A DNA stretch of 64,000 bases from Laetiporus sulphureus 93-53 (lineage: Eukaryota > Basidiomycota > Agaricomycetes > Polyporales > Laetiporaceae): positions 280,129 through 344,128 of the forward strand of contig NW_024468514.1 of assembly GCF_001632365.1 (NCBI RefSeq), read 5' to 3'. The translations under genes were made by a program, and so were the position numbers. Below, in pieces: positions 52,608-61,461 of this stretch. Position 1 is the stretch's first letter, and every line of letters begins with the position of its first letter. The notes below the pieces were generated by a model. It did not search any database. It was not told where the DNA came from and was given only the letters and a program-made list of their open reading frames with translations.

Positions 52608-53268
52608 TGTCACGGCACGCCGACGACAAAGATAGACAACCAAAATAAGGAGTCCCCTTGAGGGTCTCCTGGCTGAGAGCCTACAGCGACGAGCTGTGGC
52701 GATACGACATGCCCACTGACGAGGCCTAGTAGCTGGTCACAGAGCAAGACTTACTGGCGAGGCTAGAGGCGCTATCACAAAAGTGAGAATGCAAAAAGAT
52801 GTATAGCACACTGAGAGTGTCTGGTAAGACCCCTCTGTGATGGTAGTGGTGGACGAAGGAGAATAAGACTGAGGTCTCCTCCTCGTCTCGCTGGTCCTTA
52901 TATACATGATTGCCAAGCTACTGTACAGTACTACATAAGCGAGTCACACGCTATTCTACTGGATGGTGCTACAATCGTACGATGTGTCCCAATTATCCTG
53001 ATTGGCCTGCCTAATAATAACCCACGGAGACGGAGCTCCTCTTGAGCATGCAATATGGCGTCATGGCGATTGCGACATATGACGCCATGCTGAGGAGTTC
53101 AGTGTCACGTGACAATGCCGAGAGAGATCCGAGGTCATGTGACTGGATGCCTCGTTTATCTTATCTTATTAGGTCACGTGACTTCTAGTGCGACGAGAAA
53201 TGACGAAAAATGATATGCTTCTTAATAGCATTTGTTCCTATAATGACTTGTCAGGTAAAACCGTGACA
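52608..53268 (-). repeat. 3' LTR
   Basis: Begins TGTCACGGCACG and ends AAAACCGTGACA, an 8 bp terminal inverted repeat longer than the usual TG/CA. It carries the same GTCAYGTGAC boxes (53104-53113, 53134-53143, 53173-53182) and inverted repeat ATGGCGTCAT/ATGACGCCAT (53055-53064, 53079-53088) as the other LTR. Confidence 0.95.
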
Positions 53269-53281
53269 TCACCCCCTTCTC
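53269..53281 (-). promoter_or_regulatory. Polypurine tract
   Basis: On the minus strand GAGAAGGGGGTGA directly abuts the 3' LTR and follows the pol end, the expected site of plus-strand priming. Confidence 0.8.
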
Positions 53282-53286
53282 AAGGT

Positions 53287-56200
53287 TCATCGTCCCGATG
53301 AGCCAAAGCCTCTGGCGCCTCATATTGTTCGTTTTGCGAGTGAACTATCTGCCTCCGAAATGATTCCTGGAGCGTAGCGTTCGCATATGAACTGGGCGAT
53401 ACGATCACCTGTCTTGACTTCGAATGGTTCGCTGGTCGTGTTAACAAGCAAAACCTTGATTTCCCCTGTGTAATCTGGGTCTACTACCCCTGCTGCGACA
53501 TCAATTCCTTTGAGGGCTAGCCCACTTCGGGGTGCCACTCGAATGTATGTCCATCTTGGGGGGTCAACCGCCAACCCGGTGCCAACGAGCATTCTGGAAC
53601 GTGGGGGAATGTTTAAGTCTTGTACGGACTTGACATCCCATCCTACAGCTTCACTAGATCCCTTGTAGGGGGCTCGGGCATTTGGATGAAGGCGGAAGAA
53701 AAACATGAACTCATCAGGGTGGTCAGACAGGGCAATTCTGTGTGCCTTGCACATTCGTGGCTTAGCTCTTGGAGCGTCCGGATGTGTCTTATGGAATTCC
53801 TCTACCTTGTCTTTGAAATTCGTGAGGTTTTCCAATGGTTCCCAAGTATTATCGCTGTGGTCATAGTCCAACCACTTGACGAGATACTGGGTTTTGTTAT
53901 ACCTGACTCTTGAATCGAGGATATCCTCTACGTCCCATTCTTCCTCTCCGTCGATGATGACTGGAGGGTTGGGGGGAGGTATGCATCCGGGAATCGAGTT
54001 TTGATGGAACATGATTAACTTTGAAGCGTGAAACACAGGGTGTATTTTCATGTCTGCTGGTAACTGCAGTTTGAACGATACGGTCCCGATCTTTTCGAGG
54101 ATTTTAAATGGTCCATAGTTTTGAGTCGCAAGCTTTTGGCTTTTGACTTTTACATGGAGATCTTTGCCTCGGATAAGCACTTCGTCTCCTATTTTGAAAG
54201 GGACGTCCTGCTTTTTAAGATCGAAATACCATTTCATACGTTCTGCTGCTAATGACAGAGCGGCACGTGCTTGTTCCTGTGCTTGGTCACAGTTGTGGAA
54301 TAAATGTTCCAGGGATGGATGTTGTATCCCTTCCAATACATTGGGTGCCATGCGGGGGTGTCGACCATGCTCTATGAAGAACGGTGATAATCCTGTCGAT
54401 TCTGAGACTTGGTTATTGTATGCGAACTCTGCCGTGGGCAATAATGTGGCCCAATCGGTTTGTCAGTAGTTGCAGTACATGCGCAGGTATTGTTCTAGAA
54501 TCTGATTAACTCGTTCGGTTTGTCCGTCCGTTTCAGGGTGATAAGCTGTAGACATTGTCGACTTAATGTGAAGTTTCTGACAAAACTCCTGGAATAGTTT
54601 GGCTGAGAACTGGGTGCCTTGATCAGATATGATCTGCCTAGGAATTCCATGGAGTTTAAATACTTCATTGTAGAAAATCGACGCTACTTGAGATGCTGTC
54701 ACCGTGTCGTCTACGGCATAGTAGTGAGCATGTTTGGTGAATCGGTCGACAACTACCAAAATGGCAGTCTTCTTTTCTCCCCTATGGTCTGGGCTTGGCG
54801 GTAGCTGTGTAATCAGGTCACAGGTAACCATTTCCCAAGGCCCTTGTGGTACTGGATTAGGTTGTAGTAGTCCATACGGCTTTTGCTTGCTCGTCTTGTT
54901 TCTTTGACAAGCCACACAGCCTTGGACATACTTTTTGACATCAATGGTAAGCCCTGGCCACCAATAATTCCTGCTGATCAATTCTTGCATTTTCCATCGT
55001 CCGGCGTGTCCGGCGGTGGAAATGTCGTGATGTAATTTAATCAGCTCATTCTGCAGCGTAGAGTCCTTCGGAACATAGACCTTTCCTCTTCGTAGCAGCA
55101 ATCCGTGCTCGAAGTTCCACTCTTGGAGATCTTTTCCAAACTCTCGCTTGCCAGTTTTTAGTAGGTGCTGGTAACCTTTGGTCATTTCATCATCTTGCAG
55201 TGCCAATTTCACTCTTTCTAGAAGTTTTGCATCATCAACTTCGGAAGAATGAGTGGCTGAGATTGCATGGATGGCAAAATATTCGGGCCGAAGTAAAGTC
55301 TGCCCTGAATTGTCATTGCTCACCCCCTTCTCATGATCTGGCCTTCTGGACAGAGGATCGGCATGCATCATTGTCTTTTCGGGGCAGTGATGGAGAATGA
55401 AGTTAAAACGTGTAAGGTAAAGTGACCAACGTGCTTGTCGTCTGGTCAATGTTTGAGCTTGACGGAAATAGGTAAGATTAAGGTGATCCGACCATATCTC
55501 AACCGGGTGAGGGTGTCCTTCGAAGTACTGCCGGTATTCTTCCAAAGCCCGAATGATGGCTAGCATTTCCTTGTCGTAGATCTCGTAATTTCGCTCGTGT
55601 TCATTGAGTGATTTGGAGTAATATGTGACAGGATGCCAAAGTTCATCTTCTCCCAACTGTTCAAGGACTGCGCCTGTGGCGAAGTCTGAGGCATCCGTTT
55701 CTAATCTAAAGGGACGGACTGCGTTGGGGAGCGCTAAAATTGGGGCGGAGGTGAATGCAGTCTTGAGGGCCTCAAATGCCTTTTGTTGAGGTTCTTCCCA
55801 TTTCCATGTTGCGTCCTTACATGTCAATAGAGTCAAGGGTCGGGTCATCGATCCGAAATCCTTGATGAATCGTCGATAGAAATTTGCTAATCCAAGGAAT
55901 GCTTGTACTTGCTTTACCTTGGTGGGCACCGGCCATTTGAGCATGCCATCGACCTTCTCTGAGTCCATCTGTATCGACCCTTTTGAGATTATGAGTCCTA
56001 GAAACTTGACGAAAGTGGTCGTGAAGTGACACTTTTCTGGTTTCACGAACAGGTCATTGTCTCAGAGTCGTTGTAGGACCTCCTTGGTCAGATGGTCGTG
56101 TTCCTCCTGGTTATCCGTAAAGATGATGATGTCATCTATATAGACTGCCACCTTTCCAGTGCGAATGAGATCGCCTAAAACGTCGTTCATCATGGCCTGG

Positions 56201-57440
56201 AAGGTACTAGGGGCATTACAGAATCCGAAGTACATGACAGTGGGTTCAAATAACCCTCTATGGGTAATGAACGCTGCTTTTTCCTCATCTCCCTTGTGAA
56301 GGCGTACATTATTGTACCCCCATCTCAGGTCTAGTGTAGTGAATATACTAGCCCTTGAGAGTCCATCAATGAGATCGTTGATTCGGGGGAGTGGGAATTT
56401 GTTCTTCTTAGTGACACTGTTTAACGCCCTGTAGTCTTGGACTAATCTGAGAGACCCATCCTTCTTTTTAACGAAAAACACCGGAGCGGCGTAAGGGGAT
56501 TTAGATGGTCGAATGTAGCCCTTGGCTTGTTCGCCGTCAATCCATTCGTCGAGCGAGTTCTTCTCTCGTAAGGACATAGGGTATACTTTTGTCGGTCTCG
56601 GGGTTGCCGCGTCTGGGACAAGATCAATTGCGTGATCGTAGGGCTTACGCGTCGGCATTCTTTCCGAGCTCTTCTTCGAGAACACATCTCCGAATTGATG
56701 AAATTCTGGAGGGACGAATTTGGACCAATATTCTTTGTCCTGTGTCTCTTCTGCCGGCTGTTCTACCAAATGCTTCTTCACCTTCTTGCTTATGCCTAGG
56801 ATGTCGTGCACCATGTTACGAAGATCCTGGTCTTGCAAGTCTATCCAGTTGATGAAGTTATCTTCCTGATCCCACCCGTCATCCATGTGTACGTCAGAGA
56901 GAATTGCTTCATCTTCGAGCCGAGGTTGCGATAGAAGGTTGACTTCTTCTTCGCATACTTTGACTCGTTGCTTCCTCGTGTGTCTACATCTTGAGAACGT
57001 GACCTCTCTGTGTTCCCAGTCAACTCGGGGGTTGTGTTCTTGTAGAAATTTCATGCCAAGGATCATTGACATGCGTCCAAGGTTTGTGACGAGCAAACTC
57101 TCGGTTGATCGGTGCCCCCCGATTAAGATGCTTGTGACTACACGATGAGTAATTGCGCCACCCTTGTTGAGGCTGGTGTCTGCGTTAAGGATTCAGATTT
57201 CATGGTTTAGAGGTATCATCTTAAACCCGTGCTTCTCAGCAAATCGTTGGTCGATGTAGCAGGAGAATGCTCCAGAATCCAATAGTGCCGTTGTCTGGAT
57301 CTTCCGTGATACGAATCTTATCGGCAATTCAATCGAATGTTTAGAAAAACCTGCTCATGTGATATATATATGGTCGCTAGGTACATTCGTTCTCACGGTA
57401 CTAATACAATTGTCCTGAAGTGTGACACCAGACTCGTCTA
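53287..57440 (-). pseudogene. pol: Pol polyprotein: protease-RT-RNaseH-integrase-chromodomain-dUTPase (TGA-interrupted)
   Basis: One continuous frame, -1 relative to gag, with TGA at 57357-55, 57195-93, 56064-62, 54465-63 and 53322-20. Protease: LLDSGAFSCY (about 57270). RT: LDLRWGYNN, FGFCNAPSTFQ, VYIDDIIIFT (about 56140). RNase H: ETDASDFATG, YDKEMLAI, WSDHLNL. Integrase: HHDIS-x-H and CVACQ zinc site (about 55030-54910), then CDLITQ, SDQGTQF and HPETDGQTERVNQ (D, D, E). Chromodomain: WDVEDILDSRV, YLVKWLDYDHSDNTWEPLENL (about 53960-53800). dUTPase-like: VGWDVKSV, APRSGLALKG, AGVVDPDYTGEIK, GDRIAQF; motif V (GARGFGSSG, 53319-53290) lies beyond the last TGA. At every TGA the alignment context allows Arg (CGA). 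Start by frameshift from gag is inferred. Confidence 0.92.
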
Positions 57441-58874
57441 CACTTCGTAATGAAAATCCTCTGAGAATTCGTTTATCTCGACGATTCTCGCATTGGTGTC
57501 CTTGACCGTAGATGCCGATGCCATTGATGCTGTGCCTGCGCTATTCACCTTGCTTTTGCCCTTGCTGGACGGTGGTGTAGTTGACGTTGTGCTCATCCCG
57601 CGAAGTGCAGCAATTGCTTGTTCCAGTGCCGCAATTTGAGCTGATGAATCCTCGCTACTTTCTTCTCCCACCTGTCGCACCTTAGTTGCCTTGCCCTTTC
57701 CCTTGTCCTGCCGTGGGGTAGATCGGGTTTGAAACTTCTTTCCCTTATACTCTGGCTTGGGGGAGGGGCACCTTTTTCCTCGTTCATAGGCATGCTTTCC
57801 ACAAAACAAGCATAGCTTGTTTGCCAGCCACCTATCTTGTTCCGGGGAAAGTTCGTGGGCGATTCGTGTGCTAGTGTCCATCGCGTTAGGGTCTTTAGGG
57901 GCAGTCGCCTTGGTTCCAGTGGTTTGTACGGTAGACTTGTTGCCCGACATCTGCTGGAGATGTTTGATTTCAATTTCTAGGCAGAATTCCAGGTAGTCCA
58001 TCCAAGTGGTTGGGATCTTGGAGGGATCTAAAGTCTCTGTTACCGACATGACCGTCTGAATGTGGCTTGACCGTTGTTTCCTGATCTTGACGATTAAATC
58101 TTCGTTGGAGTATCCTGATTCGGGGGCGTATGCCCTGAAATTCTCCGCGAAGGCAATCATTGTCTTGTGGTGGATTGCGCAATGTGCATCTAGCAAAGAT
58201 TGTGCCGTGCGCTTGGGGTCAAGCGTCTTGTATGCCATTTCTAGTTTCCTAGTGTATTCTGCCCATGTACCAACGTCTTGTCCGGAGGCGAGCTTGATTG
58301 CATACTCTTTCATGTATAGAGCAGCTCCGCCTTCCAGATGCGCATTGGCTTGCCGTATTTTGTCCTTGTCATCAGTGAAATGGTTGTAGTCGAGCCAGAT
58401 GAGTAGGTTCGTGAACCACGTTTCAAAGTTTTCTGACGACTTTCTTCCTGAATACTTGGGAGGGTCGGGGAGCTTGATTTGGTGGGGCGACTGACTAGAT
58501 TGGCCGGCCGGTGGTTGGATACCTGTGGGGGGCGCATTGATAATGGCATTATTGAGTCGAGACTCTAAGCCAACGATGTAGGTGGTGGTCTTTTCCTGGG
58601 CCTCCTTCAGGGTGACCATGTTGCCGTAAAGGGCGTCCATCTGACCCTTTACTTCATCCTTGTAATCTTCGAAGTCCTTGCGGATTGCTTGGGCTTCGGC
58701 TGTCAGACTATTATTTGACTTGATGAGCCGTTCGTTGTCGGTGGAGAGGGTGCTGATTTGGGCTCTTGCAGTTTTTAACTGTTCTCGTATTTCTACTGCC
58801 ATTATTTCGACGTGAATTCGAGCCAGTACTTCTTCTTCCAATGAGGCCACCGTGCGTTCGTGACGCTCATCCAT
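57438..58874 (-). CDS. gag: Gag polyprotein
   Basis: 478 residues from ATG at 58874 to TAG at 57440-57438. N-terminal coiled coil (about 1-100, ISTLSTDNERLIKSNNSLTAEA). The capsid-type retrotransposon Gag domain is about 130-300 (LPDPPKYSGRKSSENFETWF, WAEYTRKLEMAY). A nucleocapsid knuckle follows near 350 (LCLFCGKHAYERGKRC) in which the usual spacing would place His where Tyr (TAT) stands, again a C-to-T change if the ancestor was CAT. A basic Lys/Gly tail comes next. The ATG overlaps the end of ORF3 (ATGGATGA), and pol continues in the -1 frame past the stop. The frame is otherwise intact. Confidence 0.9.
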   Translation of the reverse strand: MDERHERTVASLEEEVLARIHVEIMAVEIREQLKTARAQISTLSTDNERLIKSNNSLTAEAQAIRKDFEDYKDEVKGQMDALYGNMVTLKEAQEKTTTYIVGLESRLNNAIINAPPTGIQPPAGQSSQSPHQIKLPDPPKYSGRKSSENFETWFTNLLIWLDYNHFTDDKDKIRQANAHLEGGAALYMKEYAIKLASGQDVGTWAEYTRKLEMAYKTLDPKRTAQSLLDAHCAIHHKTMIAFAENFRAYAPESGYSNEDLIVKIRKQRSSHIQTVMSVTETLDPSKIPTTWMDYLEFCLEIEIKHLQQMSGNKSTVQTTGTKATAPKDPNAMDTSTRIAHELSPEQDRWLANKLCLFCGKHAYERGKRCPSPKPEYKGKKFQTRSTPRQDKGKGKATKVRQVGEESSEDSSAQIAALEQAIAALRGMSTTSTTPPSSKGKSKVNSAGTASMASASTVKDTNARIVEINEFSEDFHYEV

Positions 58875-59247
58875 TTTTTGACGTAAAGCTTTGTACGAGC
58901 TTACAGTCTCTCATGACGAATGACTGTACCACATTCATTACCCATTCCTTAACGTCGTTTGGGATGGTGTTGGGTGCAGCGGCATTGGCAGCTTTCTCAA
59001 TGGTTGCATAAGGGACTCCCTGCCATTCCCAAGTCTGAGGTGTGGAAAATGCTGGCAGGGTAGTGGGCGACGGGTTTCTGACTACTTCCGACGCCTTGGG
59101 TGTGCTGCTGTTGTGTGGTTCTTCAGCAGGGGCAGCTGGTCCTGCTTCCGATGATGTGGAAGTGGCCTGACTCCTCCAGGGGTCAGCAGGCTCACTCATT
59201 GTGTGTCCTCCGGGGAACGAAACACCTCCAAGGTTGTATTGAGACAT
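58867..59247 (-). CDS. Extra retrotransposon ORF3 (unknown function)
   Basis: 126 residues from ATG at 59247 (MSQYNLGGVSFPGG) to the TGA that overlaps the gag ATG by eight bases. The first 75 residues are Ser/Pro/Ala-rich; the last 50 look helical (IEKAANAAAPN, DVKEWVMNVVQSF). No similarity recognised. The stop-start overlap suggests coupled or reinitiated translation of gag; that is inference. Confidence 0.65.
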   Translation of the reverse strand: MSQYNLGGVSFPGGHTMSEPADPWRSQATSTSSEAGPAAPAEEPHNSSTPKASEVVRNPSPTTLPAFSTPQTWEWQGVPYATIEKAANAAAPNTIPNDVKEWVMNVVQSFVMRDCKLVQSFTSKNG

Positions 59248-59314
59248 GGGGATCGATGTCGAGGATAATGGGAATGATGTGACGGACAATGTGTTAATCG
59301 ATCGATTCTCAGCC

Positions 59315-59617
59315 TTAGAAGGGCTCGGGGTTCTCCTCGATAAGTCCTTCTTCTTCTAACTCCTCTCGTAGAGCTTCTGCTCGGTCGTGCCAATATTCTT
59401 GCTCTTTCTCAAGATCAGGGATGAGCCGGAATGGTGCCGAGTAGGTGGTGTACCCGTGTACTTGTATCGTGTAGTGATAGAGTACTTGTTGCCAATTGGT
59501 GACGAGAGGTTGATAGATGAAGTACGCGGTGCAGATGACTGTGAGTTGTCCCTGCGCCGGGCGATAGAAGTTCACTATGTAGTTCTCGTATATAAAGCCG
59601 ATTGCGTATCTCGGCAT
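59315..59617 (-). CDS. Extra retrotransposon ORF2 (unknown function)
   Basis: 100 residues from ATG at 59617 (MPRYAIGFIYENYIV). Tyr-rich, beta-like core (VICTAYFIYQPLV, LYHYTIQVHGYTTY), then a C-terminal acidic helix (EKEQEYWHDRAEALREELEEEG). It begins 32 nt after the ORF1 stop. Family unknown. Confidence 0.6.
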   Translation of the reverse strand: MPRYAIGFIYENYIVNFYRPAQGQLTVICTAYFIYQPLVTNWQQVLYHYTIQVHGYTTYSAPFRLIPDLEKEQEYWHDRAEALREELEEEGLIEENPEPF

Positions 59618-59649
59618 GAAACTCGGGATACAAAAAGATATTACTGGTC

Positions 59650-60474
59650 TTAGTAGGGCCAGTAGCACGACTCCTTTTCAAACTTCACTATCTCCTTTCC
59701 TACGCGCTCCTGCTTTTTATTGATTCCCTTGAAGGAAATCTTCCCTAGTCCTACGCAAAGCTTGATAGCGATGCGCCTATCGATGAAGGTGAAATCGTGT
59801 CCGGCTCCGATGCGCTCGTTTATAACGGATAGATGTCGCAGAATTCTATCTCGGCACTGTAACTGCTCTTCCGTGAACTTGGCCGCGATGTGGGGCTGCT
59901 GTAAGACTTTGTATCGCTGGATGGTAGCGTATACGGTCGGGGCGATGTTTTCGGGAAGAGTGCCTTTAGGATTCTCGTGGATTCCACGAGGATGATAGCT
60001 CTTTGAGAGCGCGAAATTGAGGACGTCGATGGTGGGGAATGTAGCGTAGGGATGAGGGGGTTGGAGAGGAATGAATGGGGTAAGCGCGTCTTTTGGAATG
60101 CCTTCGAGCCAGAGGCTAACCTTGCGTTCTTGCTGGCGACGCTCCGCTGTAATGCCTTGTGAGCTAGCTTGTGGAGGCTTCGCTCGAACGAGATTCCCCT
60201 GAGTTAGACGATGAGTGCGACGGGGGTCTCGTTGGTACGGGTGGTAGCGTCCGTTGGGCGGAACGATACCGTTGTGTACTTGAGGCGCTTTACCGGTTGG
60301 TGCAGCGCTGTTCCTTTTAAAGGAAGGAAGCGGCTTAGGCGGTAGAGACGCGGAAGAAGTGTATGAGGGAAGTGGTGTGGAAAAAGCCCTGCCCTGGGCG
60401 GATGTATCTCTGGGCGAAAATGCGCGGCTACCAGTGTTAGACACTTGGTAGGGGCGTAAAAGGTCAGTCTTATT
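59650..60474 (-). CDS. Extra retrotransposon ORF1 without ATG (unknown function)
   Basis: Open frame of 274 codons that opens directly after a TAG at the LTR border (60477-60475) and ends with TAA after CYWPY. It contains no Met codon at all. The N-terminal 110 residues are Ser/Pro/Arg-rich; the C-terminal 150 look folded (VSLWLEGIPKDALTPF, FALSKSYHPRG, FTFIDRRIAIKLCVGLGKIS). The preceding TTAG is acceptor-like, and a GTAAGT donor stands in the LTR at 60625, so splicing from a leader exon is possible, but no ATG was seen in that leader either. A non-AUG start or a lost ATG remain options. Confidence 0.55.
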   Translation of the reverse strand, partial: NKTDLLRPYQVSNTGSRAFSPRDTSAQGRAFSTPLPSYTSSASLPPKPLPSFKRNSAAPTGKAPQVHNGIVPPNGRYHPYQRDPRRTHRLTQGNLVRAKPPQASSQGITAERRQQERKVSLWLEGIPKDALTPFIPLQPPHPYATFPTIDVLNFALSKSYHPRGIHENPKGTLPENIAPTVYATIQRYKVLQQPHIAAKFTEEQLQCRDRILRHLSVINERIGAGHDFTFIDRRIAIKLCVGLGKISFKGINKKQERVGKEIVKFEKESCYWPY

Positions 60475-60766
60475 CTAATGTCACGGCACGCCGACGACAA
60501 AGATAGACAACCAAAATAAGGAGTCCCCTTGAGGGTCTCCTGGCTGAGAGCCTACAGCGACGAGCTGTGGCGATACGACGTGCCCACTGACGAGGCCTAG
60601 TAGCTGGTCGCAGAGCAAAACTTACTGGTGAGGCTAGAGGTGCTATCACAACGGTGAGAATGCAAAGATATGTATAGCACACTGAGAGTGTCTGGTAAGA
60701 CCCCTCTGTGATGGTAGTGGTGGACGAAGGAGAATAAGACTGAGGTCTCCTCCTCGTCTCGCTGGT

Positions 60767-60775
60767 CCTTATATA
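60767..60775 (-). promoter_or_regulatory. LTR TATA box
   Basis: Minus-strand TATATAAGG, present in both LTRs (52897-52905 in the other). Confidence 0.65.
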
Positions 60776-60973
60776 CATGATTGTCTAGCTACTGTACAGT
60801 ACTACATAAGCGAGTCACACGCTATTCTACTGGATGGTGCTACAATCGTACGATGTGTCCCAATTATCCTGATTGGCTGCCTAATGATAACTCGTGGAGA
60901 CGGAGCTCCTCTTGAGCACGCAATATGGCGTCATGGCGATTGCGACATATGACGCCATGCCGAGGAGTTCAGT

Positions 60974-61052
60974 GTCACGTGACAATGCCGAGAGAGATCT
61001 GAGGTCATGTGACTGGATGCCTCGTTTATCTTATCTTATTAGGTCACGTGAC
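60974..61052 (-). promoter_or_regulatory. Triplet of GTCAYGTGAC palindromes in the U3 region
   Basis: GTCACGTGAC (60974-60983), GTCATGTGAC (61004-61013) and GTCACGTGAC (61043-61052), all upstream of the TATA box in element orientation. The CACGTG core with GTCAC flank is the known site type of fungal bHLH factors such as Cbf1. The enhancer role is inferred. Confidence 0.65.
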
Positions 61053-61138
61053 TTCTAGTGCGACGAGAAATGACAAAAAATGATATGCTTCTTAATAGCA
61101 TTTGTTCCTATAATGACTTGTCAGGTAAAACCGTGACA

Positions 61139-61143
61139 CAATG
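61139..61143. repeat. Target-site duplication, right (CAATG)
   Basis: CAATG directly after the terminal CCGTGACA, matching 52603-52607. Confidence 0.9.
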
Positions 61144-61461
61144 GTGACAAGCAACATATGACTCAGACTCATTTTTTCCACGGAGTTTTCATTATCTCTT
61201 TAGAGTATAATATCAGGAAGTATATTCTGCATGAAATAGACATGGAACAAATGAATGATAGACAATGTGAGAGCAAAACATAGTTTGACAACAAGATTCT
61301 CAGGAGACTACAAGCCCCTGCCAGGCAAGCTACAGAATGAGGTGGCACCTGCATAGATCAATGCCTATAGAGTCCAACTATACTGCTTGCTCGTCAATGC
61401 ATCTGCTGTGACCACCTCAAACATCTGCAATGGCTACGGGGCTGACATTCTCCTCCTGTGC
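61144..61461. other. AT-rich spacer
   Basis: No coding content recognised; 3' side of the next minus-strand gene. Confidence 0.45.

Larger units (their letters stand above)
52608..61138 (-). mobile_element. Ty3/Gypsy chromovirus LTR retrotransposon with dUTPase-like domain
   Basis: Full-length element of 8,531 bp in minus orientation, bounded by LTRs of 660 and 661 bp and a CAATG target duplication. Order from the 5' LTR (right): ORF1, ORF2, ORF3, gag, then pol (protease, RT, RNase H, integrase, chromodomain, dUTPase-like), a polypurine tract and the 3' LTR (left). PR-RT-RH-IN order plus the chromodomain place it in the chromoviruses of Ty3/Gypsy. The LTRs differ at roughly twenty positions by eye, many of them C/T or G/A changes, so it is not brand-new. 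Pol carries five in-frame TGA codons, so this copy is probably non-autonomous. Confidence 0.95.
60479..61138 (-). repeat. 5' LTR
   Basis: Same ends as the 3' LTR (TGTCACGG...CCGTGACA). On the minus strand it contains a TATATAAGG box (60767-60775) about 290 bases before the coding region. The primer-binding site after 60479 could not be matched to a tRNA by eye. Confidence 0.95.

Noticed and set aside
57193..57357. TGA as selenocysteine or programmed read-through in the protease region
   Set aside because: No RNA element seen, and mutational CGA-to-TGA decay explains all five cases more simply; kept only as a remote alternative.
60470..60778. 102-codon minus-strand frame inside the 5' LTR starting at ATGTATATAAGG
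   Set aside because: Its ATG overlaps the TATA box, so it would not be in the transcript; the same frame differs in the other LTR.
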